DNA of 64,000 bases from Cocos nucifera. Its lineage: Eukaryota; Streptophyta; Magnoliopsida; Arecales; Arecaceae. Shown in pieces: positions 48,701 to 60,100 of this stretch; the first letter of the stretch is position 1; every line of letters begins with the position of its first letter. The stretch lies in assembly GCA_006176705.1 (NCBI GenBank), contig QRFJ01000008.1:186001-250000 (forward strand), given 5' to 3'. The position numbers and the translations under genes were made by a program. The notes under the pieces are model-generated. The model saw only the letters and a list, made by a program, of their open reading frames with translations, ran no database searches and was not told where the DNA came from.

Positions 48701-51410
48701 CATTCTTTCTTGCTGGTCATGTAGTCATCAACCATGATGGCAGTTTTCATTCAAATTCTTGATTAATGAGTTTTCTAAGTTGCATGGATTTGGGAGCATT
48801 GATCATCATGTGTATTTTCTAAGTAGAAGTTATCCCTTCTTTAGATGTTGCTAAAGAAAGTTTTTGAAGGTGTATCAGGTGGACCAATAATTTAGGGTTT
48901 TGGTAAATTCTTTTCTTAATGGATCTTGATAGATCTCTATACAAAGTCTTGCATATTCCTAGAACTTCTTTGCTTTTGCAAGTGGTTAAACTATTACAAT
49001 TTGTAATGGGAATTATGGACTCAGATATATTTTTTGGTTCAGGTCGGGTGCACTTTCTGGTTTATAAAATCTACTGATTCTTTGTAGAACTAAGCAAAAT
49101 CAGGAAGCGGCTATTTTTGACATGCATTGTCTAACCAAATTTTTAAGAAATCCTTTTATGCAAACAGGTGCTGCACAAGTGCTATGGGGGTTTCTTGTAG
49201 GTCATTGTCGATGACATTGGTCAGGTGATTTCTCATATTACTTGCAAAACTATGGAGATATTAGTAAGGTGGGCTTGTCATTGCAAAGAAGCATTTGGAT
49301 TGGAGCTTTCTAATCAGGAGTGGTAGAGGATATGACGAAAAAACAAAACTGTGATGTGGGAATAAAGGAGCTTACCTATTGGTGATCCCAAGAAATGAGG
49401 TTTATTCTAATTTCTTGTTGGACGTCCCATTTTAAGAACCCATTCAACTGTAAACACATGCATATCATTTATCACTGCAGGATAGATGAAGTAAGAGAAG
49501 AGAGACCTGAAATCAGGTGCCAATAAACCTGAGAGACTGCAAGGAAGAATGGGAAGTAATGTCTTTGCATCATTCAGGAAAGAGAAGGAATTTGGCGATG
49601 CATCGTCTTTGTTTGTGTGGAAATGCTTGCGTTGAAACACATGAAATAATTATTTTGACTGTTGTTGGTTAAGATTTCACAAGTAGAAAAACTTAACTGA
49701 CTTTTAGCTTCTATAAATGTGTTGCTTCAGGGACTAAATTTTGTCCTTTCAAACTACACATTTTATGTAAAATAAGAGGGGAATGCATTGCTGGGTGGGG
49801 GTTTGACAAACAGTTAAACTGGAACAAGAGTTACTCCTGAACAATCATATTATGAGATTATTAGTTGCTTGTCTGTGTTGTTGGGGCAGTTAAGAATTTA
49901 GTTTTTGGCTGCCTATAGATAGTGTGATGATAGAATTGTTTAGTGTCACTGTGACAGTGGTTCTGGTTTTCCTGTCGTATGTAGTAAACAGCTGACATTT
50001 TTACCTATCATCTTTTTGTGCCGCAAACAAGCAGATGCCACATCCAGCTGTCTGTGCTTTTGCATTTTAGTTAGAATTTGATAGTGCGAGAACTGTGCTT
50101 TAATGTGAGATTGAAGTGTTTAAATGATTAGTTTTAAACGTGCCACAGGTTACTTGACATTCTTCTCCACAGGCTTTTCTGAAGGAAGCTACTGCTATAG
50201 TTCAACTTGTTATATTTGATGATGCACTTGGTGCCTCCTTTATCTACTGTTCTCCAGTTTGAAAACTCATTTGTTTGGATGTGGAATCTTTAGAGGTATG
50301 CCTGAAATGCATAAGCTTGTATTTAATATTATGATGATGGAAAGGAAGGCTTAGCTGGTCATGATAATCAAAGCTCATCATACTGTTTGCTGATATAGTA
50401 TGGCTCTTCATCTGGCCTCAAAGACATGTTTCCTCATTTATGTCAGCATTAATTTAGTGAAGTGCGGTTCCTTGTCTAACATGTGGCTTTTCCTAACAGG
50501 CGTCAAAAGGAGGCAGAACTAAAACTATTAGAAGAGGAAACTTCTAGGAGGATTGAAGAGGCTATTAGGAAAAAAGTTGAAGAAAGTTTGAATTCTGAGG
50601 AGATAAAGCAAGAAATACAAAGACGGATTGATGAAGGTCGAAAGAAGGTACTCGATGAGGTTGCAACCCAACTTAAGAAGGAAAAGGAAGCAACTCTTAT
50701 TGAAGCCAGGCAGAAAGCGGTAGGTATTTTGTATGAACTTAACCTTAGTTATGCACTTATTGACTTGACGTATGAATACGCTTTAAATTTTGTAATGATC
50801 TAAATTTCTGTTTTATTATGTTAGAATATTTGGTGGGCATGAAATGCACACATCAACTTTTTACAGGCTCTGAATAAGTTGTGATCAGGTGGCATGCATG
50901 TTAATTTGTGCATGCCTCTAAATTAATTCCTGTTTGAGCTTGGTCCGCATGCAAATGTTTTAATTCTTATATCTATATACAAATATTGATAACAGAATGT
51001 TAGGCTTTGTACCTTGTGATCTGAAAAATTAATAGTTCATGTAAAATTTTTTTATGGATTGACTAGCTTCGTCAGAAGCTGTTTTCTTCTTTCTCTAAAC
51101 ATGTCATTTGGTTGTTGGATGTGCTTTGATTTGGGGCTTGCAGGAACAAGAACAGAAAGAGAGGGAGGAGTTGGATAAGATGCTTGAGGAGAATCGGAGG
51201 AGGGTGGAGGAGGCTCAAAGGAGAGAAGCCTTGGGACAGCAGCAGGAGGAGTTAGAGCGTTATCAGGAGCTGGAGCGGCTCCAGAAAGAAAGGGAAGAAA
51301 CTATGCGAAGAAAAAAAATGGAAGAAGCAGAAGAAAGGACAAACCAGATAAAGCTGCTGGGTAAAAACAAGTCTCGTCCGAAGTTGTCGTTTGCAATTGG
51401 TTTGAAGTAA
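39759..51410 (+). CDS. ARGLU1: ARGLU1-like arginine/glutamate-rich protein, 4 exons
   Basis: Nuclear RNA-processing factor; in animals ARGLU1 works in splicing and as a transcription co-activator. Exons: 39759-39871, 42164-42379, 50500-50719, 51144-51410. Each intron is GT-AG and the phases join exactly, giving 816 nt, 271 residues. Residues 1 to about 95 are an RS-type domain (MPRTVSRSPSYRRRRSPSPR; repeated RKSRSPSPRR). From about 98 to 257 runs a long charged coiled coil rich in Glu, Arg and Lys (EAELKLLEEETSRRIEEA; KEREELDKMLEENRRRVEEA). The end, LLGKNKSRPKLSFAIGLK, matches the family's conserved C-terminus. Start ATG 39,759 follows the 5' leader and gives the usual N-terminus. Intron 2 is 8.1 kb and separates the RS part from the coiled coil. 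No damage seen. Confidence 0.9.
45060..45870 (+). mobile_element. Retroelement-like fragment inside ARGLU1 intron 2
   Basis: GC-richer than the surrounding intron. It has words such as ggcggggatcctttgatgcc and agatctatgagagagagaga, repeated ggtcggttct motifs, and an end ggcataacacc that looks like an LTR terminus. A 78-codon open frame at 45,068-45,304 is not recognised. No paired LTR or target duplication was found, so family and limits are open. Confidence 0.35.
47515..47700. repeat. CT-rich low-complexity tract in ARGLU1 intron 2
   Basis: About 150 bp of ccctctccctctctcccc-type sequence on the plus strand, pyrimidine-rich in the direction of transcription. A dispersed-repeat piece (ggaacagcatggtactgat) follows it near 47,717. 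The tract could act as a polypyrimidine decoy, but no exon is recognised beside it. Confidence 0.5.
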
Positions 51411-51497
51411 TAGATTGCCAAAAATGTTCTGCACTTGTGTTTTAAGTGAAGTGAAATTTCTGTAATGGGTCTTTGTTGGTCCGGTACCTGTCACGGG

Positions 51498-51503
51498 AAT
51501 AAA
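51498..51503 (+). terminator. Candidate poly(A) signal of the ARGLU1-like gene
   Basis: AATAAA 88 bases after the stop codon, a normal distance for a plant 3' UTR signal. Confidence 0.5.
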
Positions 51504-52214
51504 GTGAATGAGATACGTCTTGTTTCCCGCTTAGGTATAAATTTATCAAGCAATTTGTGAACTATTGTTGTATGATTTCCATTAAATCGTATATCTCATA
51601 TTTTCCTTTTGCTTTGCTGCTGCTTTGCATGCCTAGTTTCTTTTACAAGACTTCACTTGAATGGAGTCTTGTGCTAATGCATTCTATTGCTGTTTAGAAT
51701 TCTGCCGTCTCGTTGGTTCTTAAGAACTCTTGTTAAGACCCAAGATTTTAATGACGAGTAGATACTTCAGAGTACTCGTTGCTTCAGAAATTACAAGTTT
51801 ATTTAAATATGCCATATTGACATATGCAGTGAAATAATCACCAACATCTTAGAATTTTTATCCTTCCCTACATACCTTACCAACCATGCCCGTGGAAAAG
51901 CATTTGTTCGAGGTGGGAGCATCTCAGAGTTTGGGTTGCATGAGTTGGGAGTTAATTCTTGTTATCAATTTTATCATCACTGATGATCTTCTTAAAAAAC
52001 TTGAGCACTAAATGGGTCTCTACACTGGGAGCCGGTGCTAGTTTGAACGCAAGTTTACTTACAGCACAAACGTTTCAGGCTATCATAATGGATGATAGGT
52101 TGTGATTTTTGTTTTGATCTGTGTTCCCTTTTTGAGTACACCAAGTATTTCTACCCTCATCTTGCTTTATGACTTGAACCTAGGTCTCCTGGGCCCAATT
52201 CTTCTCATAGTTTT

Positions 52215-52640
52215 GTTGGGGTATGTTATTTTGTAAGTAAAAAATTTATCTAAAAATCTATATTTATCGAGATAAATATTTTTTAGATAATATTTAGATA
52301 AAAAAATAATTTATTCATATATTTTTATAAAAAAAAAAGTAGCTTTAAAATTTGTTATTCATATTCTTTTGCATTACTATTTTTTTGAATAAATTATTAA
52401 AATTTATCGATATTTTTTATAATATCTTTTATACTTTTTAAGTTTGGAGAAAATGGATAATTGAGTTATTGAGCATTGAATAATGGAGATATTGAAAATA
52501 AGAATGGATCATCTTATGAATAAAATTAAATACCTATTTTATTTATAAGTGAAAAAATAATTTAGCCTTCTTTTAGGAGGATAAATTTATTTTTATTTTC
52601 ATGAATAAATACTATCCATAAAAAAATAATTTATCCATCT
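52215..52640 (-). repeat. AT-rich dispersed repeat (MITE-like), copy 2
   Basis: The minus strand aligns with 16,405-16,712: cattcttattttcaatatc, caataactcaattatcc, taaattttaataatttatt and ttttagataaat in the same order. It begins near gttggggtatgttattttg. No coding capacity. Confidence 0.55.
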
Positions 52641-53062
52641 TGAAAATAAATTAATCAATAAAAAAATTAATTAATTTTTTTATAATATTTATTTATTAAT
52701 GAATGAGACCTTAATGTTTCTGAAATGCACGCACTCCAGAAAAAGCCGGGTAGAGCAATGGAGCTATCTGAAGGCATGTACTGCTTTTTAATGTCTCACC
52801 ACAAATGATGGTTGAAAGTGAACCTTTTTCCGCAAGTGTTGCACAAACGATGAAACCGGGAAGCCTTTCAGGGACCATGTTGTCTTGAAGTATCCATTCA
52901 GAAGACCCACGGATGCAATACCGTGGATGTCCCATTGGATTCAAGGGCTCCACCTTATTGACTGAAAGTTCTTCGTGTCACTATGGTGAGCAGCACATCA
53001 TGTTGGCAGCGTAGATGTTTTCGGCTGCATTTTCTTTAGCCTGGACAGCCTATCTTCGTGTT

Positions 53063-53090
53063 GAGAGAGAGAGAGAGAGAGTGTGTGTGA
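53063..53090. repeat. (GA)n(GT)n microsatellite
   Basis: About nine GA dinucleotides followed by four or five GT dinucleotides. Confidence 0.9.
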
Positions 53091-55357
53091 CAGGGTGACA
53101 TATTTCGCGATGCGTTCAAGTAAAATAATGGCCATCATAATGGCGATTGTAAGCCATTATAATAGGCTGTGCAGGACAATGATGGTGCTCAAAAATAACA
53201 GTTCTATCGAGTTCTGGAGGTTGGATACGATGGAAATAAAAAATTATATATTACTTTAAGAAAAATCAGAAGTTGTTTCTGTTGTGTTACATCACAGTGA
53301 CCGAACAGTGTCTAATCAATAACCAGATACCTTGCCCATTATTTGCATATTAAAAGTTCATCAGCTTTGCTACTGCTAATTTGGCAACTCTATAATTAAC
53401 CACCCTATCGTGTTTGGTAAGAAATTCTCAAATCACACCAATTCCTTTTTGCCACCTGGCAAGAAAATGAGTTACGTGCATATAGTAAGACCCACGCAGC
53501 ATTACTCTTAACCTGATGTATAGTATAATGGTATATGATATAGACTTACCGAGTGTCTCTGAATCGTCGTCATGGCTGTTGCAGCATGGCCGCTGTTTTA
53601 GAGAAAGAGGAATTAAACCGTGGCATGGTGCTCTTATTATTGAGCTCCAGGGTGGAAGCCAGAGAGGGGAACAGGGGACCGGTGGTCCATGATTCTGTTG
53701 GCGGCCGAGTAGCAAGCATTTGCATGCTGCTACTTGCTGGCACGTGGATCCACTTGCTTTGCAGTCAACGATGCAAGTGCGTGCCCCTCTCGGAGTGCCA
53801 CCTACTCGTAAAATATCCATCTACTTAGAAAAAAGATTTACTTTTCTGGAGGAGCAGCATTTTTTTTAAAAAAAAAAAAAAAATGGACAGAACAGGCTGT
53901 CCAATTGCCTGGTGTCTATAAGTTTCATGGCAGGTTTGTTGGTTCTACAGTAACGGTCCATGCAAAGATCCAGTACCAGGAAAATTACCAACTACGTTAG
54001 ATGTCATCAAGTTCCAAGTACTCGCCATCTATAGAGCAGGCGGCTTATTATGCAAACATTCATCTATTTTTTAAATAAAAAATATAAAAAAAAATTCATC
54101 TCTCCAGATAATCTACTATTAGAGCATGTTTGAGTTGACAGCTCCAGAAATAATAATATGGAAGTTATGAAGGGCATCAGAATCTTATCTTCGAATTAGA
54201 TTTGGATGTCAGGAAAAAAAATAAGCAATTGAGTTTGCATTATTTTAGGCAAGCAAATCTATTTTAAAGTCTTGCAATTTATATCCAATAATGAAAATTG
54301 AGTGCTCTATCTCTAGTTGTTAACATCATGCTCGGTTGAAAAAAATTTCATGCTATGCATTAGCTATACTTTAACACAAATATGTGTGAGATCTTTTTGA
54401 ACCTTTCAGTTAAAAAAATATATTAATTAATTTTATCAACTAGAATTTAAATTATCTAATAAAAAATCATCATATTATTTATTTTGATTAAAAAATTGAG
54501 TAAAAATTATTTTGAAGATTTTGAATAAAAATATATTTATTATTATTTAAATTTAATTAAAATTTTGAATAAATTTTTTTTTTAATAATGATGATATAGT
54601 GATAGCATCACAGATAGCAAACTCTTCCAAGAGTAAAGCTAGGGGCATTTAACATTTTTTTCATGCCATGTGGCATAAGATTAGTACAACTTTTTATGTA
54701 ATATATAAGAATGATTAAATATTGAGTTGGCAAACCAAGAGACCACAGGAAACTTTTATGTACGGTAATGTCTAGAGGTATCCTCCTCCTTTGGAAAAGA
54801 CAACGTAAGGATGAAAAGTCGAACGAATACCCCCAATGGCAGGCCATATGCAAATTTTATCCAGATTTGCGTCTTAACTTCTCCGGTGTCTTCTCCATCT
54901 CGGCTAGCCCGAAAACTACCAAACGGGAAACAGGTTCGGAGTAAACCAACAAAACCCCGCGAAAAAAAGTGAGAAGCACCAAGTCTTGTTAGGTGTCATG
55001 GAGTGATCCACGGACCACGCGCTTTGCTACTTGAAGCCCGCTTCCTGATTAAAAGTACAAGCTACCTTCTCCCCCACGAGCATCCAATTCGCACCGCACT
55101 GACAATAAAAGTTTAACGAATACTTTTCCATAACAATGGCAGTAAAAAAGCTAGGTTACAACAAGATAAAAGAGGGAAGATAACGAGATCGGGTGAATGG
55201 AATAAAGGCAGCGGTGGGAAGGCACCAACCGAAAGAGGGAAGAAGAAAGAAAAGGAGGGGAATGAAGTGGTTGAAACGAACAAAACTACTGCAAGGAAGG
55301 AGGAAAATAAAAACGAGAGTTGGAATCCGACGTGGGGATCACCAGACGGGCCAAAGC

Positions 55358-55367
55358 TATATTTAAA
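55358..55367 (+). promoter_or_regulatory. Candidate TATA box of PIP5K
   Basis: TATATTTAAA lies about 80 bp before a CT-rich leader (cctcctctctcctcttctcc), a common arrangement at plant transcription starts. Position relative to the gene fits; the start site itself is not proven. Confidence 0.45.
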
Positions 55368-55439
55368 TCCGAACCGGTTGAAGCCCGAAAGATCTCTCTC
55401 TGGTCGGTGACGTGACCACAGCTCCACCGCCAGCACCCA

Positions 55440-55663
55440 ACCTCCTCTCTCCTCTTCTCCCTCCCTCTTTCCCTGCCTCTCAGGGAATCATTTTCTCTCT
55501 CGGCTGGGAACAGCGACGGCTGTCTACTTCAATCACTTTATCTAGGGGAATCTCAATGCTTATATGATTTTCATAAAATTGTAGGTTTTTATTTACCTCG
55601 GAGGTAGCGTCCACAAGGATTGGCGTTGGATTTGTTTTTGAGCTGCTGCGAGGCTGCAAACAG
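55440..55663 (+). other. Probable 5' untranslated exon of PIP5K
   Basis: CT-rich leader followed by a segment ending ggctgcaaacag before donor GTGCGT at 55,664. No in-frame start leads into the coding exons from here. The next coding material lies after an acceptor ttgcag ending at 57,066. Confidence 0.35.
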
Positions 55664-57139
55664 GTGCGTTCGCTTTATTTCTTTTGGAATTTTTAAAATT
55701 TGATGGTCTCTCCGAGTTCTTGAGTTGGAGAATATTTAGCATCAATGCATAAATTTTAGGGAGCTTGGTTAAAATCGAATCTTCGACTGAGTCGTGCCCG
55801 CAAGGGTGCAAATTGATGAAGATTGCAGGGGTGTATCATTTGTTGGAAGAAGGAGGTGTAGGAATTGGTGCCTTAGGGTTTGATTGGAGGAAACGATTTT
55901 TTTTTTTTTTTTTTTGCTTCTTCTTTTGTTTAGTAGCTATAGACTTCCGTTTTCGTAATATGTCAGTGTTATTGCTTTTTAACTGTGGTTGGATAATGTC
56001 TTGGTGAATGCATGCTAGAGCAATTGTATTGAGAAGAAGAATTACTAGTTCGAATATGAGGCACATTTCTCCCGTGGAGGCTGCCGGTGGATACGACGAT
56101 GAATCTGTTAACCCTAGCAAATTATTGGATCATGTCATTTTCTTCAATGTGCAAACGGTGAGATGAAACATATGAATGGGAAAATTGTAGAGAATGCAAA
56201 GCCTGATAATTTATTGGAAGAGAATGCTCTAGATCGGAATGGCTTTTAGAGAATATTGTATTCTCTTTTTCCCTTTTTTTACTGCTTCCTTGATGGAGTG
56301 CCAAGATGATATTAGCCTCTATGTGTTTAGAATTTCTCCTAGAGGAAAGAAACTATGCCTAATTAGAAGGGTAAGGAAGTGTGCAATTGCTCAACTGTGA
56401 TATCTGTGAGATATCTTGTATATGTAGGAAGTGAGCTTGAATCATATGATGGAGGACGTACTTTTGATCTTATTGAGTTGGAGTTGGAATCTGCTGCCAC
56501 AACCATAAATAGGATATCATGCTTAATAAAAAATGGGTTATGATGTACGGAAAATCTTGGGATTGCAGTTTCAATGTCCTCTCCAGACCCTCCTACTTTA
56601 TATTTCATTGGATGAAGGGTTAAATATATGTTTCCCATCTATGATATCATAGGATATTATAGGAACACCATAGTAATGCATCCAAATCACCTCTTTGTAA
56701 ATGGTTAAAGATAAAGGGACTTTATTTTACTCAACCATGTAAAATTGTCACTTAAATTGCCATAGCTTTCAGTTGATTAACCCCCCTTTTTTTCCCAAAT
56801 AGTGGTCATTTTGGCTGGCCAGAACTGGCACATGTATATGCGTAGTTGCTCATGTTGAAAACTAAGCCCTAACCCATCTGCAAACCTCTGCCTATACCCA
56901 CAATCAGGACAGACAATATATGCATCTTATAGAAATTTCCCTTCCACAAAAGTTCAATCAAAAACATAGATGAGCCTCTGCTGCATGAGAACTTTAAGAA
57001 ATAAAAATTTGACTATCCCTCTTCATTTGTTTATTTCTATTTTGAACATTGTTCTTGTACTTGCAGTTGTTGGAATTCTGGGTTTGTTGCTGTCATATGT
57101 AGGCAGTGTAAGAACTGCTTCCTTGCTTTGATCTCATCT

Positions 57140-60100
57140 ATGAATAAGCATGCATCGAGACAAGACAGGTATAGAAGGGAGCTGTGAGGAGAGTGAAAGG
57201 TGAACTTACAGATCTTTCCTTATATATGCAGCTTTATCAGTATTTTTTATATGTAGCCTTCCCTGCAAAAAAAAAGTCTATTAATATGAGGTTGATAGGC
57301 TTATAATTGCTTTTTCTTTGTTGAGATCCTGATTGTCACTTATTTACTAGGCATCATGAGGAGGTCCTTGCTAATGGTGATGTCTATGTTGGAAACCTTG
57401 ATGGATTACTTCCTCATGGGACAGGAAAATATATATGGTCAGATGGAACAGTCCATGAGGGAGAATGGGAGAAAAGCAAAATGACTGGCAGAGGACGGAT
57501 TTACTGGCCATCTGGGGCCACATATGAAGGTGACATCTGTGGAGGTTTTCTTCATGGTTCTGGCACTTTTTATGGACTTGATGGCTCTGTTTACAAAGGA
57601 TCTTGGAGGATGAACATACAGCATGGAAAGGGAACTAAAACATATCCTAATTCGGATATTTATGAGGGTCTTTGGAGGGAAGGATTGCAAGAAGGTATTG
57701 GTAGATATACATGGAGTAATGGAAACACTTATATTGGAAACTGGAAAGCTGGAAAAATGAGTGGCAGAGGAGTTATGAAATGGGCAAATGGTGATTTATT
57801 TGATGGTGCTTGGTTGGATGGATTAGAACATGGCTCAGGTTACTACAAGTATGCAGATGGGGCATATTATTTTGGAACATGGAGTAGGGGCCTAAAGGAT
57901 GGGCGAGGAACTTTTTATCCAGCTGGAAGCAAACCACCTAAGCAGAAGTTTTCTGAATCTGTGGTATGTAATGATGGAGCTCAAAGTCTTTGTACTGCTT
58001 CACTGATGAGTTCTGAAGGACTCAGGAATAAACCATTGCATAAGAAAAGATACAGTCTTGACGGATGGAATATAAGTAGTTATTTCTGTCGTTCTGGACG
58101 AATCTCCCATAGACCTTTGTCATTTGACGGAATTTGGAATTTTGGTGATTCTGCTTGCAGCATTTTATCACAAGACAGTTCCCTTACATTGTCCTCTTCA
58201 TCTGATGATGGTCAGCATAAGTTCCATCATGACAATGTTTTGGTTTATGAAAGGGAATATGTGCAAGGAGTGTTAATAATGGAAAGAGCAAGAAGTTCTG
58301 ATTCTGGTGTAAAACACACAAAAAAGTGGCACCATATGATTCAAAGAAAACAACCAAGAGGGCCAGGTGAAGCTATTCACAAAGGTCACAAGAGCTATTA
58401 TCTGATGCTTAACTTGCAACTTGGAATCAGGTATGCATCATGTTAAATACTTATGCTAGATCAATAGGTCCAACTTTCTATCTGTTTTGATTTTGCAATG
58501 ATTCATTTCTTAGTTGTTTTGATTATGCTGCAATTACTTATGATCTTTCTGTCAAATTTTTAAATTAACTTCTGAATTTAAAGAAAAAAAATTGTTCCTT
58601 CTTCCTCCTTTTGAGTGAATATCACCAGACTGCTTTGGCATGGCAAAATGTGGTGAATTTTGACTCATCATAATCTCAACCTTTAGCTTCATTCCACTTA
58701 ACTAGAGTTGAACTCGCAAACATTTACAATGTGGTAAAGTAAATCTAAATTAAGATAACTTACAATCTATATTGAGTATGGCAATGATTAGTTTAGTCAT
58801 GACATCTTAACAAAAGATCTACCAGAATTCTAAAAGAACTCCTAGAGCATTATATCAAAGTACTATTTCAAATAAATAATTATAGCTATCTAAACCATAG
58901 TTAAAGGGTTGGTCAAATATAAGCTGTTACATGCTTGTTAAGTCTATAAAACACATCAAAATTATTGAAATTGTTACTAAAGCTCAGGATTACTTCTACT
59001 TTATGTTTGCACCTTGAGTTGGAGCACAAGCATTTCTGTACGCTGCTTGGATCATTGAGTATGATGTTGACAGCGCCCAAGAAGCTTCATGATAACAGTG
59101 ACATGGTTCTGTTTCTTGACAAATGGAGTAGATATTTGCTTATCCTCCATCTTTTCTTGATGATATGACAACTGTCTCATTTACATGTAGAGCACAAAAA
59201 ATACTTGCAGTGTGAACTGTGTATTGGTACTTGGTTATCATGCTTTGTTTATGTTGGCTTATTGACAACAGTTTTCAATTCTTGCATTATAATCTCAGGC
59301 CAGAGCTGGAACCTATTAGGAACCATTTAAGTCAGGGTGACCATGTAGTAAGGGCTTCTTATCCCTTCTTATCCCACTTATTCAGCCAAATGTTACTTTT
59401 GCTCACAGGGTTAGAGCATTCTGGACGAGGGTAAAATGTATATTTCACAAAACTTGCTTAGCCACTATTTGCTTTATCTAACCAGTCTACCGGGGCTTAC
59501 TTGGTCAAAATTATTTCACCAAAATGGTGGAATAGCTTTAACCCAGTTAACCCTTTGTTAATTCCCCAAAAGAATTCTAGCGAAACCATTAACCTCATTC
59601 CAATATCCTCGAACCAAATCTGGCCTGAGAGAATGACTATGAATATGAATTATCCATAATCTAATTTGATTAATGGCATGAATCACCAAGTATGTTGTTA
59701 TTTTTAAATAATAGAAATTTCAAGTAATAGACCTGATTAAATGACCTGTACTATGTATATTAGAATTATATATGCAAGTTATTATTTTATGCAATAATCT
59801 TAGAATTAACATTTGTGAATCACATAAAAATCAATAGTAGTAAAACATGTATATGCTTCATTTGTTGAATCCTGAACTCATCTTTGCTTGTTTAGTCAAT
59901 GGAAAGAAAAAAGCTGGTATCTATCAAGTAGAGGCATCATTTCACCATATAGGAGGAAAGGACCGGGGGTTGTCATTAAGAACCATAACTGGCATGAAAC
60001 TGATCTCTGTAGAGTATAGGATCAAAGGTGAACCCATATAACTTCTTTTTCTTCTTCTTCTGTGGGTAAGAAAACCCATATAACTTCTTGGCTTCAGGTA

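Larger units (their letters stand above)
51504..55357. other. Intergenic region between ARGLU1-like gene and PIP5K
   Basis: No gene recognised. A minus-strand open frame at 52,711-52,953 (RYCIRGSSEWILQDN; LPGFIVCATLAEKGS) has protein-like composition but stops close upstream and no known domain; it may be a gene scrap. The frames at 53,428-53,828 overlap on both strands and look like chance. 54,060-54,600 is AT-rich. 54,880-55,357 is GC-balanced and is likely the PIP5K upstream region. Confidence 0.4.

Noticed and set aside
53428..53828. Opposed open frames of 130 and 91 codons
   Set aside because: Fully overlapping on both strands, without domains, splice context or repeat structure.
55113..55436. 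Minus-strand open frame rich in Phe, Ser and Leu upstream of PIP5K
   Set aside because: It is the complement of a purine-rich promoter region, and the hydrophobic look comes from base composition.
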